Source: Paracoccus yeei ATCC BAA-599
GTDB taxonomy: Bacteria > Pseudomonadota > Alphaproteobacteria > Rhodobacterales > Rhodobacteraceae
Assembly: GCF_000622145.1 (NCBI RefSeq)
Contig: NZ_JHWH01000001.1
Coordinates: 21,447 to 85,446 of the forward strand
Direction: 5' to 3'
Length of the DNA stretch: 64,000 nt
Shown here: piece by piece, positions 18,013 through 27,110 of the stretch
Layout: the number at the start of each line of letters is the position of its first letter
Numbering within the stretch: the first letter of the stretch is position 1
Made by a program: the position numbers and the translations under genes
The notes under the pieces: generated by a model
Told to the model about the DNA's origin: nothing
Databases searched by the model: none
Seen by the model: only the letters and a program-made list of their open reading frames with translations

Positions 18013-18969
18013 ATGACGGACCTGCTGTCCCGGTTGCTCGGTGAGCGCCCCTGGCTTCTGGCCGACGGCGCCACCGGCACCAACCTTTACAACATGGGGT
18101 TGGCGCCGGGCGCCGCCCCGGACCTGTGGTGCGAAACCCATCCCGACCGGGTGCGCGACTTGCACCGCCAGATGATCGGGGCCGGGGCCGACCTGATCCT
18201 GACCAACAGCTTTGGCGCCAATGCCAGCCGGCTTCGGCTGGCGGGCGCTTCGGACCGGGTGGCCAGCCTGAACCTCGCGGCCGCCCGGCTGGCGCGCGAG
18301 GCCGTGGCCGAAGCCGGCCGGCCGGTGGTCGTCGCAGGCTCGATGGGCCCCACGGGCGAGATCATGGCCCCGATGGGCCGCATGACCGAAGCCGAGGCCA
18401 CGCGCCTGTTCACCGAACAGGCCGAGGCGCTGAAGCAGGGCGGCGCCGACCTTCTGTGGATCGAGACGATCAGCGCGGCCGAGGAAATGCGCGCCGCGGC
18501 CCGCGCCGCGCAGATCGTGGACCTGCCCTGGTGCGGCATGATGAGCTTCGAGCCCGGCGGGCGCAGCGTGATGGGCGTCAGCCCGCCACAACTGGCCAAG
18601 CTGATCGACCGGCTGCCGCACCCGCCGGTAGCCTACGGCGCGAACTGCGGCACGGGCCCCGCCGAACTGCTGCTGGCGGTCGCGGGGTTTTCGGCGGCGG
18701 GCTGCGAACGCGCGCTGATCGCCAAGCCGAACGCCGGCGTCCCCCGCTATCAGGACGGCGGGCTGATCTATGACGCGGGGCCCGAGGTCATGGCCGAATT
18801 CGCCGTCCTGGCGCGCGATCTGGGCGTGCGGATCGTGGGCGGCTGCTGCGGCACGACGCCCGCGCATCTGTCGGCCATGCGCGAGGCATTGCAGTCCCGC
18901 CCCCGGGGCCCCCGCCCGACGGCGGACGCCATATCGGCCCGGATCGGCGCACTGATGACGGAGCGCTAG
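18013..18969 (+). CDS. Homocysteine S-methyltransferase family protein (betaine-type)
   Basis: The 318-residue TIM-barrel enzyme has the pterin-free homocysteine methyltransferase signatures: LADGATGTNLYNMG at the start, the zinc-ligand region GANCGTGP (about residue 209) and GGCCGTTPAH (about 275), giving the three Cys that hold Zn and homocysteine thiolate. It would form methionine from homocysteine and a donor such as betaine or S-methylmethionine; the sequence alone does not settle which. In Rhodobacteraceae such genes are often labelled bmt. ATG 18013 follows GAAAAGACC. The stop overlaps that of the convergent radical SAM gene. Confidence 0.86.
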   Translation: MTDLLSRLLGERPWLLADGATGTNLYNMGLAPGAAPDLWCETHPDRVRDLHRQMIGAGADLILTNSFGANASRLRLAGASDRVASLNLAAARLAREAVAEAGRPVVVAGSMGPTGEIMAPMGRMTEAEATRLFTEQAEALKQGGADLLWIETISAAEEMRAAARAAQIVDLPWCGMMSFEPGGRSVMGVSPPQLAKLIDRLPHPPVAYGANCGTGPAELLLAVAGFSAAGCERALIAKPNAGVPRYQDGGLIYDAGPEVMAEFAVLARDLGVRIVGGCCGTTPAHLSAMREALQSRPRGPRPTADAISARIGALMTER

Positions 18970-20048
18970 AACAGCGAAAGCTGATCGCCCGCGCGTGGCG
19001 GCGGACCAAAGCGGCTGCAATCCAGCACGGCGCTGTCGCGGGACAGGCCCAGCCGGCGCCGCGCCAAGCGAAACCGCTGGTGCAGCAGCTCGGCCTCGGG
19101 GCCCTCGCCGCGCATCCGGCTGCCAAAGCGGGGATCGTTGTCGCGCCCGCCGCGCATGGCCTGGATGCGCGTCATGACATGGGCCGCCTTGCCCGGGTGA
19201 TGGGTCTCCAGCCAGTCGCGGAACAGCGGCGCGACTTCAAGCGGCAGACGGACCGGGATCATGCTGGCCATGGTCGCGCCCGCATCGCGCGCGGCCTGCA
19301 GGATGCGCTCGATCTCGTGGTCGGTCAGCACCGGGATGACCGGGGCGACCATGACCCGGACGGGAACGCCGGCCCGGGCCAGCCCCTCGATCATGCGCAA
19401 CCGCATGGCCGGCGCGGGCGCCCGGGGTTCCAGCGTGCGGCAGGTCGCCGGGTCCAGCGATGTCACCGAGACGCCGACCGCCACAAGCCGCCGCGCGGCC
19501 AGATCGCCCAGCAGATCCAGATCACGCAGCACCGTCGCCCCGCGCGTGACCAGGCTAAGCGGGTGGTTCCAGTCCGACAGCACCCGCAGACAAGCCCGCA
19601 TGATCCTCAGCCTCGCCTCGGCCGGCTGATAGGGGTCGGTGTTGGTGCCGAAGGCGATGGGGGCGACCGCATAGCCCCGCCGCCCGATCTCGGCCGCCAG
19701 CCGCTCGGGGGCGTTCGGCTTGGCGGTGATGCGGGTTTCGAAATCCAGCCCCGGCGACAGACCCAGAAAGGCATGGCTGGGCCGGGCAAAGCAATAGATG
19801 CAGCCATGTTCGCAGCCGCGATAGGGGTTGACCGAGCGGTCGAAGGGCACGTCCGGAGAGCTGTTGCGCGCGATGACTGAGCGCGCCTGCTCCAGGGCGA
19901 TCTCGGTCCGCAGCAGGCTCTGGTCCTCGGGGATGTCCCAGCCGTCGTGTTCGCGGACCCGGGCATAGGGCTCGAACCGGCCATCGGGCTGGCGGTCGGT
20001 ACCGCGCGCGCGCAGGATCTGGTCCGGGTTTCTGGGCGGCAGGCTCAT
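18966..20048 (-). CDS. PA0069-family radical SAM protein (SplB-like)
   Basis: This 360-residue radical SAM enzyme has its [4Fe-4S] motif CEHGCIYC at Cys79, Cys83 and Cys86, preceded by SVNPYRGC, which is typical of the spore-photoproduct-lyase-like group. GTNTDPYQPAE and the VTRGATVLRDLDLL strand follow, as in the family. The exact substrate of PA0069-type proteins is not established, but a DNA-repair role is often inferred. That idea is supported here by a LexA-type box 25 bases in front of the ATG (20073-20087). The protein ends in QLSLF, a plausible beta-clamp-binding tail (QLxLF), which again points to DNA metabolism. Confidence 0.87.
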   Translation of the reverse strand: MSLPPRNPDQILRARGTDRQPDGRFEPYARVREHDGWDIPEDQSLLRTEIALEQARSVIARNSSPDVPFDRSVNPYRGCEHGCIYCFARPSHAFLGLSPGLDFETRITAKPNAPERLAAEIGRRGYAVAPIAFGTNTDPYQPAEARLRIMRACLRVLSDWNHPLSLVTRGATVLRDLDLLGDLAARRLVAVGVSVTSLDPATCRTLEPRAPAPAMRLRMIEGLARAGVPVRVMVAPVIPVLTDHEIERILQAARDAGATMASMIPVRLPLEVAPLFRDWLETHHPGKAAHVMTRIQAMRGGRDNDPRFGSRMRGEGPEAELLHQRFRLARRRLGLSRDSAVLDCSRFGPPPRAGDQLSLF

Positions 20049-20072
20049 GCCGCCAGATTAGGCGAGAAACAA

Positions 20073-20087
20073 GAACATTTCAAGAAC
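20073..20087 (-). promoter_or_regulatory. LexA-type SOS box (GTTC-N7-GTTC)
   Basis: On the minus strand the sequence reads GTTC-TTGAAAT-GTTC, the direct-repeat LexA operator known from alphaproteobacteria. It lies 25 bases upstream of the radical SAM start codon, right for repression. A further GTTC follows four bases outward. Confidence 0.75.
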
Positions 20088-20193
20088 AAGGGAACGCGCG
20101 GGCCCCATGCCGGGTTGCACCTGTACGGACGCGAAATGAGGGCTTCCGATTCCCTTCCTCCGCGCCCATAGTCCTGTGCGAACGGAGGATGCC

Positions 20194-20355
20194 ATGCCCT
20201 TGCCGCAATTCCTTGTCCTGATCTGCGCTGTCATCGTTGCAGCGGCGCTGACGATCTGGGTCGCCAGCGCAATCGGCGTTCCGCTGCTGGCCCTGGGACT
20301 GGTGGCATTGACCGCCGCCGCCATCACCCACCTGGCGATGCGCGAGGACCACTAG
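20194..20355 (+). CDS. Small membrane protein, 53 residues, unknown function
   Basis: ATG 20194 is preceded by an excellent ribosome site (CGGAGGATGCC) and opens a 53-codon frame ending at TAG 20353-20355. The protein begins MPLPQFLVLICAVIVAAAL and is almost wholly hydrophobic, with two likely membrane helices and a short charged end MREDH. I do not recognise a family. It stands alone between the divergent radical SAM gene and the convergent cytochrome c552 gene. The strong ribosome site and coherent membrane composition are the evidence for a real gene. Confidence 0.6.
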   Translation: MPLPQFLVLICAVIVAAALTIWVASAIGVPLLALGLVALTAAAITHLAMREDH

Positions 20356-20373
20356 CCCCCCGCGCGGCACGCC

Positions 20374-20904
20374 TTAGTTCAGCGTTTGCAGATAGGCGAC
20401 CAGGTTGGCCCGATCCTCGACCTTGGGCAGGCCTGCGAAAGCCATCTTGGTACCCTTGACCACCGCCTTGGGGTTGGTCAGGAACTCCTGCAGCGCCTCG
20501 GGCGTCCAGTCGCCGCCATGCGCCTTCATCCCATCGGAATAGTTGAAGCCCTCGATGCTGGCCACGGGACGGCCAACCACGCCGTTCAGGTGCGGGCCGG
20601 TGCTGTCCGAGCCGTCGATCTTGTGGCAGGCCTTGCACTTGCCAAAGACCTTCTCGCCCGCCGCCGCGTCGGCCGAGGCCATGACGGTGGCGAAATCGGG
20701 GCCCTCGTCCTTGGCTTCCTCGGCGCCGCCTGCGGCTTCCTCGACCGGGATCGTATAGGCCTGGGCATGTTCCTCTCCCTCGGCGGCATGGCCGGAGGGG
20801 CCGACATGAAAGATCCCCGAGGCTGCCCAGTTCATCAGCAGCAGGAACAGGAGCGCGCCGATCAGCGCCCCGGCTGCCTTGGTGATCGTCATCGTGTCGA
20901 ACAT
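20374..20904 (-). CDS. cycM: Membrane-anchored cytochrome c552
   Basis: This protein carries electrons between the bc1 complex and cytochrome oxidase. The 176 residues comprise an N-terminal membrane anchor (about 10-29), an acidic linker (about 40-70) and a class I c-type haem domain with CKACH at 90-94 and the axial Met in GTKMAFAG. The layout and sequence are those of CycM of Paracoccus denitrificans as I know it, and this is the clearest taxonomic marker in the window. It is divergent from pheA, with about 140 bases between the two starts. Confidence 0.95.
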   Translation of the reverse strand: MFDTMTITKAAGALIGALLFLLLMNWAASGIFHVGPSGHAAEGEEHAQAYTIPVEEAAGGAEEAKDEGPDFATVMASADAAAGEKVFGKCKACHKIDGSDSTGPHLNGVVGRPVASIEGFNYSDGMKAHGGDWTPEALQEFLTNPKAVVKGTKMAFAGLPKVEDRANLVAYLQTLN

Positions 20905-21010
20905 GTCTGCGGATCCCTTGTGCGGTCTTTCCGTGGAGTCGCTGTATCTATGCGCTTTTGTTCGATCCGTTCAAGGTATAGTTCTCGGCCCGCAAGGAAC
21001 GGACGGGGCC

Positions 21011-21026
21011 TGTGACACAAGTCACA
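21011..21026. promoter_or_regulatory. CRP/FNR-family-like palindromic site before pheA
   Basis: TGTGACACAAGTCACA is a perfect TGTGA-N6-TCACA palindrome, the consensus core of CRP-type operators. It ends 22 bases before the pheA start and about 107 bases before the cycM start on the other strand. Which regulator binds is unknown. Confidence 0.6.
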
Positions 21027-21048
21027 CCCCGGAGAGAGGGGCTTTCAG

Positions 21049-21918
21049 ATGACCGAAAACGTGATCGCATTCCAGGGCGAGCCGGGCGCCTACAGCCATC
21101 AGGCCTGCCGCGACTATCGTCCCACGATGGAGGCCCTGCCCTGCCGCACCTTCGACGACACCATCGACGCCGTGCGCGAAGGCCGGGCCCGGCTGGCCAT
21201 GCTGCCCGTTGAAAACTCGACCTATGGCCGGGTGGCGGACATCCATCACCTGCTGCCCGAAAGCGGGCTGCACATCATCGACGAAGGCTTCGTCCGGGTT
21301 CGGATCGCCCTGATGGGCGTCCCCGGCACCCGGCTGGAGGAGGTGACCGACGCCATGAGCCATCCGGTCCTGCTGGGCCAGTGCCGGGGCTTCATGCGCC
21401 GGCACGGCATCCGCAGCATCGTGGGGCCCGACACCGCCGGCTCGGCCCTTGAGATCGCCCGGCGCGGCGAAAAGTCGCTGGCCGCCCTGGCCGCGCCACT
21501 CGCCGCCGAGATCTACGGGCTCGACGTGCTCGCATCGGGGATCGAGGACCGGCAGAACAACACCACGCGCTTTCTGGTCATGTCGCGCGAACCCGACCTG
21601 TCGCGCCGTCCGAACGCGCAGGGCGAGGCGACGATGATGACGACCTTCGTGTTCCGGGTCCGCAACATCCCCGCCGCGCTTTACAAGGCGCTGGGGGGGT
21701 TCGCCACGAACGGCGTCAACATGACCAAGCTGGAAAGCTACATGGTGGACGGGATCTTTACCGCGACCCAGTTCTATGCCGACATCGAGGGCCACCCCGA
21801 AGACCCGCCCGTCGCCCGCGCGCTTGAGGAACTGGCCTATTTCACCTCGAGCCTGCACATCCTGGGCGTCTATCCTGCCGATCCGCTGCGCGCCTTGCAG
21901 GCGGCCGGCCAGTCCTGA
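21049..21918 (+). CDS. pheA: Prephenate dehydratase
   Basis: It converts prephenate to phenylpyruvate, the committed step of phenylalanine synthesis. The 289-residue protein is the monofunctional form, without a chorismate mutase domain. It opens IAFQGEPGAYSHQA and contains PVENSTYGRV, the catalytic NNTTRFLV motif and a C-terminal ACT domain (about 195-275) with ALYKALGGFATNGVNMTKLES for phenylalanine feedback. ATG 21049 fits the family N-terminus. The purine-rich GGAGAGAGGGG upstream serves as ribosome site. Confidence 0.96.
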   Translation: MTENVIAFQGEPGAYSHQACRDYRPTMEALPCRTFDDTIDAVREGRARLAMLPVENSTYGRVADIHHLLPESGLHIIDEGFVRVRIALMGVPGTRLEEVTDAMSHPVLLGQCRGFMRRHGIRSIVGPDTAGSALEIARRGEKSLAALAAPLAAEIYGLDVLASGIEDRQNNTTRFLVMSREPDLSRRPNAQGEATMMTTFVFRVRNIPAALYKALGGFATNGVNMTKLESYMVDGIFTATQFYADIEGHPEDPPVARALEELAYFTSSLHILGVYPADPLRALQAAGQS

Positions 21919-21924
21919 GGGCGC

Positions 21925-22386
21925 TCAGGCCGCGCCGCGCATGGCCAGGTTGTCCACGAACTGGGCGATGCGCTGCGCGAACTTGCGATCAAGCTGCGCC
22001 TTGCCCAGCTTTGCCGTCTGCAACAGCAACCGCGCCTTCATGCCGCGCGGCTGCACGTCGACCTCGAAGATCAGGCGCGACTTGCTGGGCGCCAGCGCGA
22101 CGACCGTCATCAGGATCGACAGGCTGAACTGGTCCGAGCTTCCCGAAAACGCCATCCGCTCGGGGGGCTGGTATTCCGCCAGGGTCAGCGACAGTTCGCG
22201 CGCCTTGCCCCGCCAGTCGAAACCGATCTGCCAGGCGCTGCCGACGGCGGCGGCACCGTCCCCGTCCAGCCGGCGCACCTGCGCGCCCCGGCGCATCAGC
22301 ATCCGCTCCATCTTGGGAAAATCGCTGAGTCCGTGAAACAGCGCCTCGGCAGAGATGTCGGTATCCTGTCGGGTGGAAAATTTCAT
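21925..22386 (-). CDS. SRPBCC (START-like) family protein
   Basis: About 153 residues begin MKFSTRQDTDISAEALFHGLSDFPKMERM and match the polyketide-cyclase/START-like hot-dog-helix layout: an N-terminal beta strand, then the phrase SAWQIGFDWRGKARELSLTL and a late amphipathic C-terminal helix. Such proteins bind hydrophobic ligands or act as chaperones; no specific role is known. The start at 22386 matches the conserved N-terminus; the longer frame to 22503 runs through a low-quality leader. The stop lies six bases from that of the convergent pheA. Confidence 0.8.
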   Translation of the reverse strand: MKFSTRQDTDISAEALFHGLSDFPKMERMLMRRGAQVRRLDGDGAAAVGSAWQIGFDWRGKARELSLTLAEYQPPERMAFSGSSDQFSLSILMTVVALAPSKSRLIFEVDVQPRGMKARLLLQTAKLGKAQLDRKFAQRIAQFVDNLAMRGAA

Positions 22387-22532
22387 CGAAAGCCATCTGC
22401 AGAGGGGAAAAGGGTTCTCTGCTGTAAAGCGCAATCCCGCGGGGCTTTCAAGACCGCGACAAATTTGCCGCCTGGCTGCGCGGCAAGCAATCGCAGGTTG
22501 CATTAAGCCGATTATGACCGCATCAAGGATGG

Positions 22533-24395
22533 ATGATACCGCAGCACTTCCCGGTCGAAAATCCCGCCACGGGCGCCGCTATCAGGTTGAAAATCCTGGC
22601 GACGACCGACCTGCACATGCACATCCTGGGATTCGACTATTACGCGGACCGGACGGCCGAACAATTCGGCCTCTCCCGTGTCGCCGCCCTGATCTCTGCC
22701 GAACGAATGGGCAGCCCCAACGTGCTTTTGTTCGACAACGGGGACTCTCTGCAAGGCGGGCCGATGGGCGACTATCTGGCCGAGGCGGCCGAGCTGGGCC
22801 CGCGCGAACGCCATCCCGCCATCGTCGCGATGAACGTGCTGGGCTATGACGCGATCACGCTGGGCAACCACGACTTCAGCTTCGGTCTGCCCTTTCTGCG
22901 CCGGGCGCTGATGGGGGCCGAGTTTCCGGTGGTGGCGACGAACCTCTGGGCGCGTCGCCCCCTGCCCGTCTGCGCCCATGCCCTGCTTGAACGGCGGATG
23001 CTGGACGAGGCCGGGACCCCGCATCTGCTGCGGATCGGCGTCCTGGGCTTCATGCCGCCGCAGACCACCGAATGGGAGCCCGAGTTGCGGCCCCATCTGC
23101 GCATCGCCGATATCGTCGAATCGGCCCGGACGGCGGCTGCCGCGCTTCGCCGCCAAGGGGCCGATCTGGTCATCGCCCTGTCCCACAGCGGCATCGGCCC
23201 GCCCGAGCCGAGCCCGCTGATGGAGAACGCCGCCACCGCCCTGGCCGCCGTCGAGGGCGTGGATGCAATCATCGCAGGGCACACGCACCGCCTGTTTCCT
23301 TCGCCCGGCCATCCCGGCGGGCGGGGCGTCGACGCGCTGTCAGGCGCGCTGGTCGGCAAGCCTGCCGTGATGCCTGGGTTCTGGGGGTCCCACCTGGGGG
23401 TGATCGAGCTGGCCCTGACCCGGACGCCCGCCGGAACATGGCGCGTCCGGGGCCATTGCTGTCGGCTGGAAAGCGCCCACCGCCAAGCCGAGCATGGCCT
23501 GGTCACCACGCCGCTTGCCGTCACGCATCGCAAGACCCTACGCCATTTCCGCCGCCGCATCGGGCGGACCCGGGTGCGGCTGGGCAGCCATTTCACCCTG
23601 CTGGGCCACGATCCCGGCCTGCGCCTGGTGGCGATGGCGCAGCGCTGGTTCGCCCGGCGCGCACTGCGCGGCAGCCGATGGCAGGACCTGCCGATCCTGT
23701 CGGCGGTCGCGCCGTTCCGCGCCGGGGGTCGGGGCGGGCCGGACCACTACACCGACGTGCCCGCCGGGCCGCTGACCCTGCGCAACCTGGCGGATCTTTA
23801 TGTTTTTCCGAACCGGCTTTGCGCGCTGCTGATGGACGGCGCGGCGCTGCGCGACTGGCTGGAACGCTCGGCCGGCCAGTATCGCCAGATCCGCCGCGGG
23901 CTGGCCGACCAGCCGCTGATCGACCCCGAATTTCCCAGCTACAACTTCGACCTGATCGAGGGGCTGCAATGGCAGTTCGACCTTGAGGCCCCTGCCCGCT
24001 ATGCGCCGGACGGCAGCCTGCGCGATGCCACCGCCCGCCGGGTCCGCGATCTGCGCCATCGCGGCCAGCCGGTCCGGGACGATCAGCGCTTTGTCCTGGT
24101 GACGAACAGCTATCGCCTTGCCGACAGCGGGCTGTTCGCGCCGGTCGTGGCGAGGCGCCCGGTCGTCATCCCCGCCAAGCTGCGGACAAGGGACGTGCTG
24201 CGCCGCTATATCCTGCGCCGCCGCGACCTCGCCCCGCCGAGCGATCTGGGGTTTCGTTTCGCACCGTCGCAGGGCAGCTCGGTCCTGTTTCCCAGCAGCC
24301 CCTTGGCAGCCGAACAGATGCCCGAGCTGCCGCTTGCCGTCGACTTGGTGGGGGTCGATGCCGACGGGTTCGGCATATTCCGGTTGACGTTGTAA
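22533..24395 (+). CDS. 2',3'-cyclic-nucleotide 2'-phosphodiesterase / 5'-nucleotidase family protein
   Basis: The 620-residue protein has an N-terminal calcineurin-like metallophosphoesterase domain: ATTDLHMH, DNGDSLQG, LGNHDFSFG and IAGHTHRLFP are the metal-ligand motifs in order. A C-terminal 5'-nucleotidase domain follows, with NLADLYVFPN, the DGAALRDWLERSAGQY region and VLVTNSYRLADSG. This is the CpdB/UshA architecture, hydrolysing 2',3'-cyclic nucleotides and 3'- or 5'-nucleotides. No clear signal peptide is visible at the N-terminus, unlike enterobacterial CpdB, so either the export route differs or the enzyme stays inside. Confidence 0.87.
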   Translation: MIPQHFPVENPATGAAIRLKILATTDLHMHILGFDYYADRTAEQFGLSRVAALISAERMGSPNVLLFDNGDSLQGGPMGDYLAEAAELGPRERHPAIVAMNVLGYDAITLGNHDFSFGLPFLRRALMGAEFPVVATNLWARRPLPVCAHALLERRMLDEAGTPHLLRIGVLGFMPPQTTEWEPELRPHLRIADIVESARTAAAALRRQGADLVIALSHSGIGPPEPSPLMENAATALAAVEGVDAIIAGHTHRLFPSPGHPGGRGVDALSGALVGKPAVMPGFWGSHLGVIELALTRTPAGTWRVRGHCCRLESAHRQAEHGLVTTPLAVTHRKTLRHFRRRIGRTRVRLGSHFTLLGHDPGLRLVAMAQRWFARRALRGSRWQDLPILSAVAPFRAGGRGGPDHYTDVPAGPLTLRNLADLYVFPNRLCALLMDGAALRDWLERSAGQYRQIRRGLADQPLIDPEFPSYNFDLIEGLQWQFDLEAPARYAPDGSLRDATARRVRDLRHRGQPVRDDQRFVLVTNSYRLADSGLFAPVVARRPVVIPAKLRTRDVLRRYILRRRDLAPPSDLGFRFAPSQGSSVLFPSSPLAAEQMPELPLAVDLVGVDADGFGIFRLTL

Positions 24396-24802
24396 CGGCG
24401 GGGCGTGGGCCGCTTGGTATTGTCGAGAATCGTTTCGGTGGATGCGCGAAGTGTTGGCACGCCGATGTTCGAAAGGCGCGGCCATTAGTCCGGACGCTGG
24501 GGCTGAAGGGCGAGGGCCCGCCCTGAGAAAAGGCACGCATCCCAGAAGCTAGCCCCGATGAAAGCAGCGCCCGATGGAGGGCTACACTCTACTCATGGCT
24601 TTGCTCAAGCGAGACTGCATCTTGCGCACAAACCGACCAACGGACGCACGGGCCTCTTGCACAGAAGCACCGTTCAGCGCACAAGACTGCCGTTCACGTG
24701 GACCGCGATCCCAAGCCGAAGTCTGTCCTTCGCGGAACGTGTCGCGGCACTCCTTGATGACCGCCAACGTGATCGACAGGTAGCCACCGACAGCTCCCTC
24801 AT
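24396..24802. other. Intergenic region without a recognisable gene
   Basis: About 400 bases separate the nucleotidase gene from the clpX terminator. Frames exist on both strands, but none has a good ribosome site, family motif or the strong third-position GC of its neighbours. A GC-rich stem-like stretch (GGGCGAGGGCCCGCCC, about 24508-24523) may end the nucleotidase transcript. The stretch 24560-24780 is visibly less GC-rich than surrounding genes and could be a relic of inserted DNA. Confidence 0.5.
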
Positions 24803-24832
24803 CAAAAAAGCCGCGCCAGATGGCACGGCTTT
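24803..24832 (-). terminator. Rho-independent terminator after clpX
   Basis: On the minus strand AAAGCCGTGCC-ATCT-GGCGCGGCTTT forms an 11-bp stem (one G·U pair), followed by TTTT. It sits 26 bases past the clpX stop. Confidence 0.88.
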
Positions 24833-24858
24833 CCCGGTTCACATCCCATCCGCCGGCA

Positions 24859-26124
24859 TCAGACCGCGGTGGCGGTTTCCTTCTTGGGGTCGGCGTGGAT
24901 CAGCAGCGGCTTGGCCGCAGGATTGTCGACCGCCTCTTCGTTGACGACGACCTCTTCCACGCTGTCCAGCCCCGGCAGTTCGAACATCGTGTCCAGCAGG
25001 ATATCCTCCATGATCGAGCGCAGGCCCCGGGCCCCCGTCTTGCGCTTGATCGCGCGGCGGGAAATGGCGACCAGCGCATCCTCGGTGAAGGTCAGCTTCA
25101 CGTCCTCAAGGTCGAACAGCCGCTGGTATTGCTTGACCAGAGCGTTCTTGGGCTTGGTCAGAATGTTGATCAGCGCGTCCTCGTCCAGGTCGCCCAGCGT
25201 GGCGATGACCGGCAGGCGGCCGACGAATTCCGGGATCAGGCCGAACTTCAGCAGGTCCTCGGGCTCGAGCTGCTTGAACAGCTCGCCCACGCCCTTGTCG
25301 TCGTTCTCCTTGACGCTGGCGCCGAAGCCCATCGCCGTGCCCTTGTTGCGCTGCGCGATGATCCGGTCGAGGCCGGCGAAGGCGCCGCCGCAGATGAACA
25401 GGATGTTGGTCGTGTCCACCTGCAGGAATTCCTGCTGCGGATGCTTGCGGCCGCCCTGCGGCGGCACTGAGGCCACCGTGCCCTCCATGATCTTCAGCAG
25501 CGCCTGCTGCACGCCCTCGCCCGAGACGTCGCGGGTGATCGAGGGATTGTCGGACTTGCGGGTGATCTTGTCCACCTCGTCGATATAGACGATGCCGCGC
25601 TGCGCCCGCTCGACGTTGTATTCACTGGCCTGCAGAAGCTTCAGGATGATGTTTTCGACATCCTCGCCGACATAGCCGGCCTCTGTCAGCGTGGTCGCAT
25701 CGGCCATGGTGAAGGGCACGTCCAGAATGCGGGCCAGGGTCTGTGCCAGCAGCGTCTTGCCGCAGCCGGTCGGGCCGATCAGCAGGATGTTCGACTTCGC
25801 CAGCTCGATATCGGTCTTGGACGAGTGGTTGAGCCGCTTGTAGTGATTGTGCACCGCGACCGAGAGCACGCGCTTGGCATGTTCCTGGCCGATGACGTAA
25901 TCGTCCAGGACATTGCAGATCTCGCGCGGGCTGGGGACACCGTCACCGGACTTCAGGGCCGACGACTTGGTTTCCTCGCGGATGATGTCCATGCACAGTT
26001 CGACGCACTCATCGCAGATGAATACGGTCGGACCGGCAATCAGCTTGCGCACCTCATGCTGGCTTTTGCCGCAGAAGCTGCAATAAAGCGTATTCTTGCT
26101 GTCGCCGCCGGTCGAATTGGCCAT
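24859..26124 (-). CDS. clpX: ATP-dependent Clp protease ATP-binding subunit ClpX
   Basis: ClpX is the AAA+ unfoldase of ClpXP. The 421 residues have the N-terminal zinc finger (Cys15, Cys18, Cys37, Cys40 in CSFC and CDEC), Walker A GPTGCGKT, Walker [11 protein letters not shown], the pore loop GYVGEDVE and the RKH loop. ATG 26124 ([10 protein letters not shown]) is chosen over an in-frame upstream Met because it gives the family N-terminus. The gene lies behind clpP with a 163-base gap. In Caulobacter and Rhodobacter ClpXP also degrades CtrA, the master cell-cycle and gene-transfer-agent regulator. Confidence 0.98.
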   Translation of the reverse strand: MANSTGGDSKNTLYCSFCGKSQHEVRKLIAGPTVFICDECVELCMDIIREETKSSALKSGDGVPSPREICNVLDDYVIGQEHAKRVLSVAVHNHYKRLNHSSKTDIELAKSNILLIGPTGCGKTLLAQTLARILDVPFTMADATTLTEAGYVGEDVENIILKLLQASEYNVERAQRGIVYIDEVDKITRKSDNPSITRDVSGEGVQQALLKIMEGTVASVPPQGGRKHPQQEFLQVDTTNILFICGGAFAGLDRIIAQRNKGTAMGFGASVKENDDKGVGELFKQLEPEDLLKFGLIPEFVGRLPVIATLGDLDEDALINILTKPKNALVKQYQRLFDLEDVKLTFTEDALVAISRRAIKRKTGARGLRSIMEDILLDTMFELPGLDSVEEVVVNEEAVDNPAAKPLLIHADPKKETATAV

Positions 26125-26287
26125 CAGTTGATCCTCGTCTTGCCCCGGAGGCCCGGCAGAATCGCCGGACACCCGCCTGTCATTGGCATGGCCGGGGCCA
26201 CGCCGCGCGTCATCCTGTATGTTACGGGCCGGTCCAGCCCGTCACAATCCCCAAAAAGACCCAAGTTTGGCGATCCCGCGGGTGTGA

Positions 26288-26917
26288 TCACGTCGTGGGC
26301 TCGGCCTTGCCGCGTGCCTCCAGGATTTCGTCGATCAGGCCCCACTCCTTGGCTTCCTCGGGGGACATGAAGCGGTCGCGCTCCAGCGCCTCCTCGACCT
26401 CCTCCAGAGTGCGGCCGGTGTGCTTCACATAGATCTCGTTCAGCCGCCGCTTCAGCTTCTCGGTCTCGCGCGCATGGATCAGGATGTCGGTCGCCTGGCC
26501 CTGGAACCCGCCCGACGGCTGGTGCACCATCACCCGGCTGTTGGGCAGCGAATAGCGGCTGCCGGGCTGGCCGGCGCAAAGCAGCAGCGACCCCATCGAC
26601 GCCGCCTGCCCCACCACCAGCGTCGAGACGCGCGGCTTGATGTATTGCATCGTGTCATAGATCGACAGGCCGGCCGTCACCACGCCGCCGGGGCTGTTGA
26701 TGTACATGCTGATGTCCTTGGTCGGATTCTCCGCCTCGAGGAACAGCAACTGTGCGGAAATCAGGGTGGCCATCCCGTCATGGACAGGGCCCGCCAGGAA
26801 GATGATCCGTTCCTTGAGCAGGCGCGAAAAGATGTCATAGGCCCGTTCGCCCCGGCTGGTCTGTTCGACGACCATGGGGACGAGCGTGTTCATGTAGAAT
26901 TCTGCCGGATCTTGCAT
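26288..26917 (-). CDS. clpP: ATP-dependent Clp protease proteolytic subunit ClpP
   Basis: ClpP is the serine-protease barrel of ClpXP. In 209 residues the catalytic triad is visible: Ser107 in GQAASMGS, His132 in MVHQPSGG and Asp181 in RDRFMS. Start ATG 26917 ([10 protein letters not shown]) has AAGGAAAG just ahead; a start at Met9 is possible. The open frame runs further upstream without conserved sequence and is not part of the gene. It is first in the clpP-clpX pair. Confidence 0.98.
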   Translation of the reverse strand: MQDPAEFYMNTLVPMVVEQTSRGERAYDIFSRLLKERIIFLAGPVHDGMATLISAQLLFLEAENPTKDISMYINSPGGVVTAGLSIYDTMQYIKPRVSTLVVGQAASMGSLLLCAGQPGSRYSLPNSRVMVHQPSGGFQGQATDILIHARETEKLKRRLNEIYVKHTGRTLEEVEEALERDRFMSPEEAKEWGLIDEILEARGKAEPTT

Positions 26918-27110
26918 GTCTTTCCTTGCTTTTGTCCCTGCATGGCGGGGGCTGGCCGATTCGCCCAAGGGGGACGAACCCCCGCTCATGAGATAGTGTC
27001 GAAACCTTGACAGAGTCTTAGTAATCCCCGCCCCCGAGAACAAGAGAGCGATAGAAATTGCCCCCGGTCGCCCGCACCGGTATCCTGCGGCCAAGGCGAC
27101 GGAGAATGCG

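Noticed and set aside
20058..20327. 89-codon minus-strand frame over the small membrane protein
   Set aside because: It overlaps the better-supported plus-strand small gene and has no ribosome site; composition is that of an antisense shadow.
20957..20991. GTTC repeats before cycM as a second LexA box
   Set aside because: The spacings are five and eight bases, not seven, so the direct-repeat LexA operator is not met.
24582..24842. Possible 86-residue minus-strand gene upstream of the clpX terminator
   Set aside because: Its start lies inside the clpX terminator hairpin, no ribosome site is present, and no family is recognised.
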